From Actinospineispora eucalypti (GTDB lineage Bacteria; Actinomycetota; Actinomycetes; Mycobacteriales; Pseudonocardiaceae): DNA of 64,000 nt. The stretch covers positions 434,001-498,000 of the forward strand of contig JACHMT010000005.1 in assembly GCA_014208095.1 (NCBI GenBank), read 5' to 3'. Below are positions 24,865 through 33,300 of the stretch, piece after piece. Position numbers and translations under genes: made by a program. The stretch's first letter is position 1. The number at the start of each line of letters is the position of its first letter. The notes beneath the pieces were generated by a model. That model saw only the letters and a list, made by a program, of their open reading frames with translations. It was not told the origin of the DNA and did no database searches.

Positions 24865-25242
24865 ATGGGATCCACCGACGGTGGCCTCCTGAAGCGATTC
24901 ATCCGACGACTCACCTCCGACGTGGAGGATCTCGACGCCGACGACCTGACCCGGGACACCGACCGGTCCGGAGCCAACCGCGCATGTGACTGCCGGTGCG
25001 GGGACGAGGTCGTCATGGTGGGTAGGCTGCGCTCCGTGGAACTGAGTCCCAAGGACGCGGCCGCGACCCTGGAGGCGGAGCTGTTCGACGGCACCGACGG
25101 GGTCACCCTGATCTGGGTCGGCCGCCGCCGGATCCCGGGCATCGAGCCGGGCCGCCGGATTAAGGTGCGCGGCCGGATGGCGGTGCGCGACGGCCGCAAG
25201 GTGCTCTACAACCCCTACTACGAACTGCGTCAGGCCTCGTGA
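24865..25242 (+). CDS. OB-fold nucleic-acid-binding protein (Rv2694c-like)
   Basis: A 125-residue protein. After an acidic helix (RLTSDVEDLDADDLTRDTDR) comes a single OB domain (GDEVVMVGRLRSVELSPKDA, then VTLIWVGRRRIPGIEPGRRI and VRDGRKVLYNPYYEL) of the tRNA_anti/OB type. Three Cys (CDCRC) precede the OB fold. ATG 24865 follows GGGAGAGGG; upstream in-frame ATGs at 24745 and 24778 are rejected because they extend into unconserved sequence. The stop overlaps the DUF3159 GTG as GTGA. Confidence 0.88.
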   Translation: MGSTDGGLLKRFIRRLTSDVEDLDADDLTRDTDRSGANRACDCRCGDEVVMVGRLRSVELSPKDAAATLEAELFDGTDGVTLIWVGRRRIPGIEPGRRIKVRGRMAVRDGRKVLYNPYYELRQAS

Positions 25243-25934
25243 CCGGTCGCCACGCGCGCCCGAAGAGCCCGCACGAACCGCACGCCCCCGAAAGCGGCGC
25301 GGACGGTGACGAGCAGCGGGAGAAGGCCGCCCCCCAAACCATTCTCGAGCAGCTCGGCGGCGTCTCCGGGATGATCTACTCCACCATACCGGTGGTGGTG
25401 TTCGTCCTGGTCAACTCGCTGACCTCGCTGATGCCGGCGGTGATCGCGGCGGTCGGGGTCGGCCTGCTCATCGCGGTCGTGCGGCTGGTCCGCAAGGAGC
25501 CGCTGCAGCCGGCCGTGTCCGGCCTGCTCGGCGTGGGCGTGGGCGCGTTCATCGCCTACCGGACCGGCCAGGCGAAGGACTTCTTCCTGCTCGGCATCTG
25601 GTACAGCGCGCTGCTGTCCAGCGTGTTCCTGATCTCCGTGCTGGTCCGCTGGCCGCTGGCCGGGGTGATCTGGCACGGCATCAACGGCGACGGGCAGGGC
25701 TGGCGCCAGGACCGCTACCTGCTGCGCGGATACACCCTGGCCAGCCTGCTGTGGGTGCTGGTGTTCGGCGCCAAGTTCGTGGTGCAGCACTGGCTGTACG
25801 ACACCGACCAGACCGGTTGGCTGGCGTTCGCCCGGATCGCCATGGGCTACCCGCTGACCGGGCTGGCGCTGCTCGGCACCATCTGGGCGGTGCAGCGCGC
25901 CCGTCGCCGGGGCACCCAGGTCAGCCCGGCCTAG
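25239..25934 (+). CDS. DUF3159 membrane protein (Rv2693c-like)
   Basis: A 231-residue protein with six predicted membrane helices (IYSTIPVVVFVLVNSLTSLM is the first) and the conserved FFLLGIWYSALLSSVFLISV and GYPLTGLALLGTIWAVQRAR segments. The N-terminal 40 residues are charged. Translationally coupled to the OB-fold gene (GTGA overlap), as in mycobacteria. Function unknown. A twin hairpin follows the stop. Confidence 0.9.
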   Translation: MTGRHARPKSPHEPHAPESGADGDEQREKAAPQTILEQLGGVSGMIYSTIPVVVFVLVNSLTSLMPAVIAAVGVGLLIAVVRLVRKEPLQPAVSGLLGVGVGAFIAYRTGQAKDFFLLGIWYSALLSSVFLISVLVRWPLAGVIWHGINGDGQGWRQDRYLLRGYTLASLLWVLVFGAKFVVQHWLYDTDQTGWLAFARIAMGYPLTGLALLGTIWAVQRARRRGTQVSPA

Positions 25935-25982
25935 CGCGGAACGCGCTTGGCGAGCGCGCGCCCGGTTGGGCGCGCGGGAGAC
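25932..25982. terminator. Twin-hairpin element after DUF3159
   Basis: AGCGCG-gaa-CGCGCT (25934-25948) and GCGCGCCC-ggtt-GGGCGCGC (25957-25976), followed by GGGAG, directly after the TAG stop. The layout, loop GAA and spacer TTGGCGAGC resemble the element at 19614-19660. It separates convergent DUF3159 and the DHA2 transporter. Confidence 0.7.
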
Positions 25983-25989
25983 ACCGCGG

Positions 25990-27609
25990 TCACCGGCGCC
26001 GGGCCGGGGCGGGGGTGTCCATCCGGCCGTTGTGCGGGCTGGGCACACGCACCGGAGCGGAGCGGGCGTCCGCGCGGGCCTTCGCCGGTGCGGCGGCCGG
26101 TGCTGCGGGCTTGGCGGCGGGTGCCGCGCGGGGCTTCCCCCGCATCATCAGCCCCATTGCCGCGCCGATCCCGGTCATCACGGCCACCACGTAGAACGCG
26201 TTGGCGTAGGTGGTGGTGCCGACGTGCTTCACCAGCTGCTTGTACAGCGGGGCGAGCCCGGCCACGCCCTTCGCGGCCGCATCCAGCAGCGGCGCCGGCG
26301 AGGCGGGGTCGTGGGTGATCAGGCCGCCCCGGTCGGCCATCAGCTGCGCCTGCTGGGCGGTCTGCAGGCCGCCGAACACGGCCACGCCGAGGCTGGAGGC
26401 GGTCCGCATGACCACGTTGGCCAGCGTGCTGCCCGCGTTGATCAGGGCCGGGGGCAGCGCGCTCACGCCGGCCGCCATGATCGGCATCATGGACAGCCCG
26501 ACGCCGATGTTGCGGATCGTGGTCCAGAGCACCAGTTGCTCGCGGGGCACGTCCGGGGTGATCTGGGCCAGCAGGAGGGAGCCGTAGGCGGCGACGGCCA
26601 GCCCGATGGTGATAGGCCAGCGGCCGCCGAAGCGGTCCAGCAGCCGGCCGGCGGCCGGCGCCAGCACCGCCATGGTCAGCGCCGAAGGCATCATCAGCAG
26701 GCCGGCGTCCAGCGAGGAGAAGCCCTTGTTGGTCTGCAGGTACAGCGGCACGTAGTAGAGCAGCGCGAACAGGCCGACCGCGCTGATCGCGATCAGCACC
26801 AGCGAGTTGCTGTACACCAGGGTGCGCACCACCCGGATGTTGATCAGCGGCTGGTCCACCTCCAGCTCGATCACCACGAACAGCGCGAAGCAGAGCACGC
26901 TGACGGTGGCCAGGATGAGGATGCCGTAGCTGGTCCAGCCCCAGTCCGGGCCCCGGTCGGCGGCCACGGTCATGGTGGCCAGCGCGGTGGCGATGGCGGC
27001 GAAGCCGGGCAGGTCGAACCTCGGCCGGCTGGTTTCCGCGTTCCTGGGGAAGATGACCAGCGCGGCGATGATGCCGATGATGCCCACCGGAACCTTGATG
27101 AAGAACACCAGGTGCCACGAGGTGTCCTCCACCAGCCAGCCGCCCAGGGCGGGCCCCAGCGCCGGGGCCAGGATCACCCCCATGCCGTAGATGCCCATCG
27201 CGCCGCCGATCTTCTCCGCCGGGACCAGGCGGTAGATCAGCTGCATGGCGACCACCGGGATGATGCCGCCGGGGATGGCCTGCAGCACGCGGAACCCGAT
27301 CAGCGTGGGCAGGTCCCAGGCGATCCCGCACAGCGCCGACGCGATGGTGAACACCACCATGCAGGCGAGGAACACCCGGGTCGCACCGAAGCGCTCGGTG
27401 AACCAGCTGCTGGTCGCGGTGGAGATGCCCAGGGTGAGCAGGTAGGCGGTGCTGACCCAGCGGACCGAGTCCATGCCGCCGCCGAAGTCGCGCTGGATGG
27501 CGGAGATCGCCACGTTGATGATGCTCGTGCCGAGCGCGCTCAGGAAGGTGCCCAGCACCAGTACCAGTAGGGGAAGCGCCCAGCCGGCACCGCGACCGCT
27601 AGTGGTCAT
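25990..27609 (-). CDS. MFS transporter, DHA2 (EmrB/QacA) family
   Basis: A 539-residue drug:H+ antiporter-type transporter with 14 predicted helices. Family motifs: SALGTSIINVAISAIQRDFG in helix 1, WVSTAYLLTLGIS, RVLQAIPGGIIPVVAMQLIY (motif C-like region), GPALGGWLVEDTSWHLVFFI, and a long Ala/Pro/Lys-rich cytoplasmic tail. It has no counterpart at this place in M. tuberculosis, so it is an insertion in the syntenic core. The upstream DNA is notably AT-rich (27610-27680). Confidence 0.9.
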   Translation of the reverse strand: MTTSGRGAGWALPLLVLVLGTFLSALGTSIINVAISAIQRDFGGGMDSVRWVSTAYLLTLGISTATSSWFTERFGATRVFLACMVVFTIASALCGIAWDLPTLIGFRVLQAIPGGIIPVVAMQLIYRLVPAEKIGGAMGIYGMGVILAPALGPALGGWLVEDTSWHLVFFIKVPVGIIGIIAALVIFPRNAETSRPRFDLPGFAAIATALATMTVAADRGPDWGWTSYGILILATVSVLCFALFVVIELEVDQPLINIRVVRTLVYSNSLVLIAISAVGLFALLYYVPLYLQTNKGFSSLDAGLLMMPSALTMAVLAPAAGRLLDRFGGRWPITIGLAVAAYGSLLLAQITPDVPREQLVLWTTIRNIGVGLSMMPIMAAGVSALPPALINAGSTLANVVMRTASSLGVAVFGGLQTAQQAQLMADRGGLITHDPASPAPLLDAAAKGVAGLAPLYKQLVKHVGTTTYANAFYVVAVMTGIGAAMGLMMRGKPRAAPAAKPAAPAAAPAKARADARSAPVRVPSPHNGRMDTPAPARRR

Positions 27610-27680
27610 CGGGCAGCCGGCCGGTAATAGAGTACGGATCGTTCTTTAGCATTGGTAACGATAATAGTTGCGTAATGCCA
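27610..27680 (-). promoter_or_regulatory. AT-rich promoter region of the DHA2 transporter
   Basis: On the minus strand TTACCA is followed after 18 nt by TACTCT, about 25 nt before the transporter ATG. The stretch around 27640-27675 is far less GC-rich than its surroundings and includes GCATT...AATGC ends, which may be a regulator site. Evidence is limited to composition and loose motifs. Confidence 0.35.
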
Positions 27681-27788
27681 CGATTTCCAGGGCTGTTTTG
27701 GCGCCGAATTAAACGGGCGCGCCCGGTGCGGACCTCATACGCTGATCAACACTTCGGCAAGATCGGCACCAAGAGGCGGGAGCCAGGG

Positions 27789-28109
27789 ATGCGTCGCATG
27801 CTTCTACCAGTTGCTTTCATGGGGGTCGCGCTGTCGATGCTCGTGGCGTCGCCGGCCGCCGCCGCAACCGCCTCGGAGCGGGACTCGCCCTACCGCGGCG
27901 GCTACCGGGTCGGGTTCGACGCCGGCAGCCGGGACGGCTGGGAGGATGCCCGCCGGGAGTGCCGCCGGCACAACCGGTACGACGACCGGGCGCGCATCGA
28001 GTCCCGCCGGGGCGACTACGACCGGGGCTGGCGCGACGGGTTCCAGCGCGGCTACAACGTCGGCTTCGACCGTGCCGCCGACCGGTTCTGCCACCACCGC
28101 CGCTGGTAA
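27789..28109 (+). CDS. Small secreted Arg/Gly/Asp-rich protein
   Basis: A 106-residue protein with a signal peptide (MRRMLLPVAFMGVALSML, then VASPAAAATA, cleavage likely after an Ala near residue 27). The mature part carries a repeated G-[YF]-x-[VD]-G-[FW] pattern: GGYRVGFDAGSRDGWEDA and GWRDGFQRGYNVGFDRA, with two Cys (RRECRRH and RFCHH). No enzyme family is recognised. ATG 27789 is preferred because it starts the signal peptide and follows GGCGGGAGCCAGGG. Confidence 0.72.
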   Translation: MRRMLLPVAFMGVALSMLVASPAAAATASERDSPYRGGYRVGFDAGSRDGWEDARRECRRHNRYDDRARIESRRGDYDRGWRDGFQRGYNVGFDRAADRFCHHRRW

Positions 28110-28113
28110 CCCC

Positions 28114-28245
28114 CTCATATCGCGCCTCTCACCAGCTCATGTCGCGTGTTTGGCCGGCCTGTGTCGCGGGATTGGCCCCGGTCGAATCCGCGACATGACC
28201 CGGTCGAATCCGCGATATGGGTTGGTGGAGCCCGCGATATGGGCT
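28114..28245. repeat. Six exact 22-bp units, three inverted then three direct
   Basis: Between the convergent secreted-protein gene and ceoC lie six units of exactly 22 bp. Units 1-3 (28114-28179) carry CATATCGCG, CATGTCGCG and TGTGTCGCG; units 4-6 (28180-28245) carry the complement CGCGACATG, CGCGATATG and CGCGATATG. Units 4 and 5 share GGTCGAATCCGCGA. The array is a head-to-head 66+66 bp structure able to form a long imperfect hairpin. Confidence 0.8.
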
Positions 28246-28249
28246 GGGG

Positions 28250-28906
28250 TTAGTGGCCGAGGGCCTGGCGGATGTCTTCCTCGACGTCGGGGGAGGCGAC
28301 CAGGAGGAGTTCGTCCAGGCCCTCCAGCGGGTCGTCGGGCTGGGGCAGGATCACCCGGCCGCCGCGCAGCACCACGACCAGCGCGGCGCCGGTGGGCAGC
28401 TTCAGGTCGCGGACCGGCCGCCCGGCCAGTGGCGTCGCCTCGGGCAGGGTGACCTCGACCAGGTTGGCCTGCCCCTGGCGCAGCGTCATCAGCCGCACCA
28501 GGTCGCCGACGCTCACCGCCTCCTCCACCACGGCGGCCAGCATCCGGGGCGTGGACACCGCCACGTCCACCCCCCAGCTGTCGTCGAACAGCCACTCGTT
28601 GCGCGGGTCGTTCACCCGGGCCACCACGCGGCGCACCGCGAACTCCATCTTGGCCAGCAGCGACACCACCAGGTTGACCTTGTCGTCCCCGGTCGCCGCG
28701 ATCACCACGTCGCAGTCCTGCAGGCCGGCCTCCTCCAGCGAGGACAGCTCGCAGGCATCCGCGTTGACCCACTCCGCGCGCTCGACCGCCTCCGGCTCGA
28801 TCTGCGAGAGATCCCGCTCGATCAGCATGACCTCGTGACCGTTGTCCAGTAATTCGGCGGCGATGGACCGGCCGACCGCCCCGGCTCCGGCAATGGCGAC
28901 CCGCAT
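28250..28906 (-). CDS. ceoC: RCK/TrkA-type potassium uptake regulator CeoC
   Basis: A 218-residue KTN/RCK protein: Rossmann RCK_N with MRVAIAGAGAVGRSIAAELL and the NAD/ATP-binding Glu of LIERDLSQ, then RCK_C from about residue 135 (LVEVTLPEATPLAGRPVRDL). It gates a membrane potassium transporter in response to nucleotides. ATG 28906 starts 4 nt after the ceoB stop, so the two are one operon. In M. tuberculosis ceoB/ceoC are Rv2691/Rv2692. No TrkH membrane subunit is in the window; a KimA-like permease is divergent. Confidence 0.92.
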   Translation of the reverse strand: MRVAIAGAGAVGRSIAAELLDNGHEVMLIERDLSQIEPEAVERAEWVNADACELSSLEEAGLQDCDVVIAATGDDKVNLVVSLLAKMEFAVRRVVARVNDPRNEWLFDDSWGVDVAVSTPRMLAAVVEEAVSVGDLVRLMTLRQGQANLVEVTLPEATPLAGRPVRDLKLPTGAALVVVLRGGRVILPQPDDPLEGLDELLLVASPDVEEDIRQALGH

Positions 28907-28910
28907 GACC

Positions 28911-29573
28911 TCAGCTCCCCTCGGGTTCTCGGGCCGCGGCGGCGGTGACATCGCCGACGGTGCCGGAGACCACCGCCGCGTACACGGTGTCCTCGGCCTG
29001 GATCACGCTGTCCTCCTCGGGAAGCACCCCGGAGCCGAAGCGCAGGATGAACGCCACCCGTGCGCCGGTGGTCTGCTCCAGCTCGGCCACCGGCCGGCCG
29101 GTCCACCCCTCGTGCAGGGGCAGCGGGAGCACGGCCACGGTGCCGGACGGATCTCGCCACGCGCTGCTCACCCCGTCGGGCAGCAGCATCCGCATCAGCC
29201 GGTCGGTGGTCCACGGCACGGTGGCCACGGTGGGGATGCCCAGCCGCTCGTACACCTCGGCCCGGCGGGCGTCGTAGATCCGCGCCACCACCCGCTCGAT
29301 ACCGAAGTTCTCCCTGGCCACGCGGGCGGCGATGATGTTCGAGTTGTCGCCGCTGGACACCGCCGCGAACGCGGACGCCTTGTCCAGCCCGGCCCGGCGC
29401 AGCACGTCCAGGTGGAAGCCGATGCCGCACACCTGCTGGCCCCGGAAGTCGGCGGACAACCTGCGGAAGGCGGTGGCGTCCCGGTCGATCACGGCGACCT
29501 CGTGCCCCTGTCGCTCGAGGCCCGCGGCCAGCGACGAGCCGACCCGACCACAGCCCATGATGACCACATACAC
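28911..29573 (-). CDS. ceoB: RCK/TrkA-type potassium uptake regulator CeoB
   Basis: A 220-residue RCK protein: MYVVIMGCGRVGSSLAAGLE (G-x-G-x-x-G), AVIDRD at the end of strand 2, SSGDNSNIIAARVARE, and an RCK_C domain near 140-205 (LPLPLHEGWTGRPVAELEQT). It is the partner of CeoC; tandem TrkA-like genes usually act as a heteromer. GTG 29573 has AGGAGG 8 nt upstream. It is divergent from the KimA-like permease at 29672. Confidence 0.92.
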   Translation of the reverse strand: MYVVIMGCGRVGSSLAAGLERQGHEVAVIDRDATAFRRLSADFRGQQVCGIGFHLDVLRRAGLDKASAFAAVSSGDNSNIIAARVARENFGIERVVARIYDARRAEVYERLGIPTVATVPWTTDRLMRMLLPDGVSSAWRDPSGTVAVLPLPLHEGWTGRPVAELEQTTGARVAFILRFGSGVLPEEDSVIQAEDTVYAAVVSGTVGDVTAAAAREPEGS

Positions 29574-29671
29574 GGGCGTTGCCTCCTCTTGCGGGGTGTA
29601 CGTTTGGCGAGACAGTAGCGCCTAACCAGACCACTTCGCCGGTTCTGAGACGCTGCGCATAGGCTGCGCGC

Positions 29672-31738
29672 GTGGCGAAGCTGACCACCGCGATCAAGCG
29701 GATACTGGTGGGGCGACCGCAGCGTAGCGAGAAGCTGTCCGAGACGCTGCTGCCGAAGCGCATCGCGCTGCCGGTCTTCGCCTCCGACCCCATGTCGAGC
29801 GTCGCGTATGCGCCCGAGGAAATATTGCTGACGCTCTCCGTCGCCGGCGCCTCGGCGTACGTGTTCAGCCCGTGGATCGGGCTCTTCGTGGCCGTGGTGA
29901 TGATCGCGGTGGTGGCGTCCTACCGGCAGAACGTGCGGGCGTATCCCTCCGGTGGCGGTGACTACGAGGTCGCCACCGTGAACCACGGCTCGGCCTGGGG
30001 GTTGGTGGTGGCCAGCGCGCTGCTGGTGGACTACGTGCTCACGGTCGCGGTGTCCATCGCCTCCGCCGCCGCCAACATCGGCGCGGCCGTGCCGTTCGTG
30101 GGTACGCACAAGGTCGCGTTCGCGGTCGGCGCGGTCCTGCTGCTCACCGCGATGAACCTGCGCGGCGTGCGGGAGTCCGGCACGATGTTCGCGATCCCGA
30201 CCTACGCCTTCGTGATCGGCATCCTCGGCATGATCGCGGTGGGGCTGTGGCGCGTGTTCGTGGCCGGTGAGCAGGTGGCCGCCGAGAGCGCCGGGTTCCA
30301 CCTGGTCGAGGAGGGCCAGCACCTCGCCGGCCTCGGGTTGGTGTTCCTGCTGCTGCGGTCCTTCTCCTCGGGTAGCGCCGCGCTGACCGGTGTCGAGGCG
30401 ATCAGCAACGGGGTGCCGGCGTTCCGCAAGCCGAAGTCCAGGAACGCGGCCACCACGCTGCTGATGATGGGCGTGCTGGCCATCTCGATGTTCCTGGGCC
30501 TGATCGCGCTGGCCCGGCTCACCGGGGCCAAGGTTGCCGAAGACCCGGCGCACCAACTGGTGGGCGCTCCTGCCGGGTACGAACAGAAGACGTTGATCGC
30601 CCAGCTCGCGCATGCGGTCTTCGACGGCTTCCCGCCCGCGTACTTCTACATCCTGACGATGACCGGGCTCATCCTGGTACTCGCCGCCAACACCGCGTTC
30701 AACGGCTTTCCGGTGCTCGGTTCGATCCTGGCCCAGGACCGTTATCTGCCCCGCCAGCTGCATACCAGGGGTGACCGGCTGGCCTTCTCCAACGGCATCC
30801 TGTTCCTGGCCGCGTTCGCGATCCTGCTCATCGTCGGCTTCAACGCTGAGGTCACCCGCCTGATCCAGCTGTACATCGTGGGCGTGTTCATGTCGTTCAC
30901 GCTGAGCCAGAGCGGCATGGTCCGACATTGGGCACGACTGCTGCGTACCGAGCAGGATCCGGCGGCGCGACGGCGGATGCGGCGCTCGCAGACGATCAAC
31001 GGCTTCGGTTTCCTGATGACCGCCCTGGTTTTGGTGATCGTCCTGGTGACCAAGTTCACCCAGGGCGCCTGGATCTCGTTGGCGGCGATGGCCGCCTTCT
31101 TCGGCCTCATGACGGCGATCCGTCGGCACTACGAGACCGTGTCCAACGAGCTCTCCCTCGGAGACGAGCCGCAGCTGCTGCCCTCGCGCAACCATGCGAT
31201 TGTGTTGGTTTCCGGGTTGAGCCGAGCCACCGTGCGGGCGCTCAACTACGCCCGCGCCACCCACCCGGACCGGCTCGAGGCGGTCACCGTGAACGTGGAC
31301 AACAAGGACACCCGCGAGCTCACCAAGGCCTGGGAGGACCGCTCCCTGCCGGTGCCGCTGAAGGTGATCGAGTCGCCCTACCGGGAGATCACCCGCCCGG
31401 TGCTGGACTACGTCAAGCGCATCCGTACGGACAACCCGCGCGACGTGGTCACCGTGTTCATCCCGGAGTACGTGGTCGGGCGCTGGTGGGAGCAGGTGCT
31501 GCACAACCAGAGCGCGCTGCGGCTGAAGGGCCGGCTGCTGTTCCAACCGGGCGTCATGGTGACCAGCGTGCCGTGGCAGCTGGCCTCCTCCGAGCGGGCC
31601 AAGCAGCGGGCCATCGCCCGCCGCCGGCCGGAGAGCGCGCCGGGCGCGGTGCGCCGGGGCTACCCCGGGATCGCCGGGAACGGGGACGCGGAGGAGCGTC
31701 CGGCGAAGACCCGCCGCAAGTCGGCCCGCAGCACGTGA
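29672..31738 (+). CDS. APC permease, KimA-like potassium transporter candidate
   Basis: A 688-residue permease. N-terminal LPVFASDPMSSVAYAPEEIL and the following 12 helices (to about 460), then a cytoplasmic universal-stress-like domain (HAIVLVSGLSRATVRALNYA, DVVTVFIPEYVVGRWWEQVL) have the same two-part plan as Bacillus KimA (YdaO), a K+/H+ symporter of the APC superfamily. The mycobacterial counterpart is Rv2690c. It is divergent from ceoB/ceoC, which supports a potassium role. GTG 29672 lies 6 nt after TAGGCT (29660-29665), so it may be leaderless. Amino acids remain a possible substrate. Confidence 0.8.
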   Translation: MAKLTTAIKRILVGRPQRSEKLSETLLPKRIALPVFASDPMSSVAYAPEEILLTLSVAGASAYVFSPWIGLFVAVVMIAVVASYRQNVRAYPSGGGDYEVATVNHGSAWGLVVASALLVDYVLTVAVSIASAAANIGAAVPFVGTHKVAFAVGAVLLLTAMNLRGVRESGTMFAIPTYAFVIGILGMIAVGLWRVFVAGEQVAAESAGFHLVEEGQHLAGLGLVFLLLRSFSSGSAALTGVEAISNGVPAFRKPKSRNAATTLLMMGVLAISMFLGLIALARLTGAKVAEDPAHQLVGAPAGYEQKTLIAQLAHAVFDGFPPAYFYILTMTGLILVLAANTAFNGFPVLGSILAQDRYLPRQLHTRGDRLAFSNGILFLAAFAILLIVGFNAEVTRLIQLYIVGVFMSFTLSQSGMVRHWARLLRTEQDPAARRRMRRSQTINGFGFLMTALVLVIVLVTKFTQGAWISLAAMAAFFGLMTAIRRHYETVSNELSLGDEPQLLPSRNHAIVLVSGLSRATVRALNYARATHPDRLEAVTVNVDNKDTRELTKAWEDRSLPVPLKVIESPYREITRPVLDYVKRIRTDNPRDVVTVFIPEYVVGRWWEQVLHNQSALRLKGRLLFQPGVMVTSVPWQLASSERAKQRAIARRRPESAPGAVRRGYPGIAGNGDAEERPAKTRRKSARST

Positions 31739-32904
31739 CGGACCCGAACTGGCTGGACCGGGTGCTCGAGCTGGACGTCGGCCCGGTCGCGCACGGCGGC
31801 CACTGTGTGGCCCGGTTGGACGGCCGGGTGGTCTTCGTGCGGCATGCGCTGCCCGGGGAACGGGTGCGGGCGGTGGTCACCGAGGACCGGCACGGCGGGT
31901 TCTGCCGGGCGGACGCCGTGAGCGTGCTGCGCGCCTCGCCGGACCGGGTGCCGGCGCCGTGCGTGTGGGCCCGCGCCGGCGGCTGCGGGGGCTGCGACTT
32001 CCAGCATGCCAGCCCGCCCGCGCAGCGTTCACTGAAGGCCGACGTGCTGGCCGAGCAGCTGCGCCGGCTGGGCGGCGTAGAACGCTCGGTCGAGGTGGAG
32101 GAGCTGCCCGGGGGAGCGTTGGGCTGGCGGCGGCGGCTGCGGCTGGCGGTCGGTGCGGACGGCCGCGCCGGGCTGCGCGCGCACCGTTCGCACGAGGTGA
32201 TCCCGATCGCGGACTGCTCGCTGGCGCCGGCCGGGCTGCTGCCGCCGGTGCTGGACCGGCACTGGCCGCCGGGGGACGAGGTGGCGGTGGAGCTGGACGC
32301 GGACGGCGTCGCGCACGCCGGCCCGGACGCGGGTCCGGTTGTGCACCGCGCCGCCGGCCGGGAGTGGCGCCTGTCGCCCGGCGCGTTCTGGCAGGTGCAT
32401 CCGGAGCTGGCCGACACGCTGTGCGCGGTGGTGGGGGAGTGGTCGGCGCTGCCGGCCGGCGGGCGGGCCTGGGACCTGTACGGCGGCGCCGGGGTGCTGG
32501 CCTCGGTGCTGGCCGACAGGGTCGGGCCGACCGGTGCGGTGCTCGTGGTGGAGTCCGACCGGGCGGCGGTCCGCTCCGGCCGCGAGGCGCTGGCCGACCT
32601 GCCCTGTGTGCACTGGCGGCCCGGCCGGGTGGAGCGCATCTTGCCCGCCCTGCTGGCGGCCGGCCGCCCCGACGTGGTCGTCGCCGACCCGCCGCGCAAG
32701 GGCCTCGGCCGCGCGGTGGTGGACGCAATCGTGTCGGCCGGCCCGGACCGCCTGGTCTACGTCGCCTGTGACCCGGCCGCACTGGCCCGCGACGTCGGTC
32801 TGCTCGCCGCGCGTGGCTACCGGCTCGCCGACCTGCGCGCCTTCGACGCCTTCCCGATGACCCACCACTTCGAGTCGGTCGCCCTCTTCACCCCCGACAG
32901 CTGA
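31735..32904 (+). CDS. TrmA/RumA-family RNA 5-methyluridine methyltransferase
   Basis: A 389-residue SAM-dependent RNA (uracil-C5) methyltransferase. An N-terminal TRAM domain (residues 8-65, VGPVAHGGHCVARLDGRVVF) is followed by an FeS-type CGGC in RAGGCGGCDFQHA, a central domain, and the methyltransferase core: DLYGGAGVLASVLAD (SAM loop), VVADPPRKGLG, and the catalytic Cys of VYVACDPAALARDVG. Rv2689c is the positional counterpart. GTG 31735 overlaps the permease stop as GTGA. The RNA target (tRNA U54 or rRNA) is not decided by sequence. Confidence 0.9.
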   Translation: MTDPNWLDRVLELDVGPVAHGGHCVARLDGRVVFVRHALPGERVRAVVTEDRHGGFCRADAVSVLRASPDRVPAPCVWARAGGCGGCDFQHASPPAQRSLKADVLAEQLRRLGGVERSVEVEELPGGALGWRRRLRLAVGADGRAGLRAHRSHEVIPIADCSLAPAGLLPPVLDRHWPPGDEVAVELDADGVAHAGPDAGPVVHRAAGREWRLSPGAFWQVHPELADTLCAVVGEWSALPAGGRAWDLYGGAGVLASVLADRVGPTGAVLVVESDRAAVRSGREALADLPCVHWRPGRVERILPALLAAGRPDVVVADPPRKGLGRAVVDAIVSAGPDRLVYVACDPAALARDVGLLAARGYRLADLRAFDAFPMTHHFESVALFTPDS

Positions 32905-33300
32905 GATCCGCTCTCCCTGTCCCGAGTGCTCCCGACGTCGGTATGGCTCTGCGTGGAAATATGGCGACAGTGAGGGGCATCTAGGCTGGTGAGTCCCGTC
33001 GCGGCCGCACTGGACCGCCGGAATCCATGGTCAGCATGACATGACGGCGGCACCGACACTCTCGAAGCGACCCTCAGGTCATGCTGATCATGGAGCAACC
33101 CGTGGACGCCGGTGTCCCAGGTCGCTCGCGGGGGCGGACATCGGTCAACGGCCGCCCGAGCGTTGGGCAAATCGGCAGGTCAGCACTCGGCAACTCGCCT
33201 TTAGCGCCGCACCAGCCACAGTCTCGATGTCGCGTATTGCCACGCAGAGCCATAGCGGTGTGGGAGGCATTCGGGGTGGAGAGAGCGACGGGCGCGGGCG
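32905..33300. other. Non-coding convergent gap between TrmA-like and UbiA-like genes
   Basis: The 396 bp hold no credible gene. They are almost filled by the inverted-repeat element at 32942-33254, which contains a strong internal hairpin (33025-33093). The remaining flanks, 32905-32941 and 33255-33300, show nothing recognisable. Confidence 0.6.
32942..33254. repeat. 313-bp element bounded by TATGGCTCTGCGTGG inverted repeats
   Basis: TATGGCTCTGCGTGG (32942-32956) recurs exactly inverted at 33240-33254; similarity continues inward as AATATGGCGACA against AATACGCGACA. Inside, CCATGGTCAGCATGAC (33025-33040) pairs with 33078-33093 at 15 of 16 positions. The same CATGGTCAGCATGAC core starts a hairpin at 7428. 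No transposase or clear target duplication is seen. Confidence 0.72.

Noticed and set aside
28114..28245. CRISPR array
   Set aside because: Units are contiguous 22-bp repeats with no spacers, and orientation flips in the middle; no cas genes are nearby.
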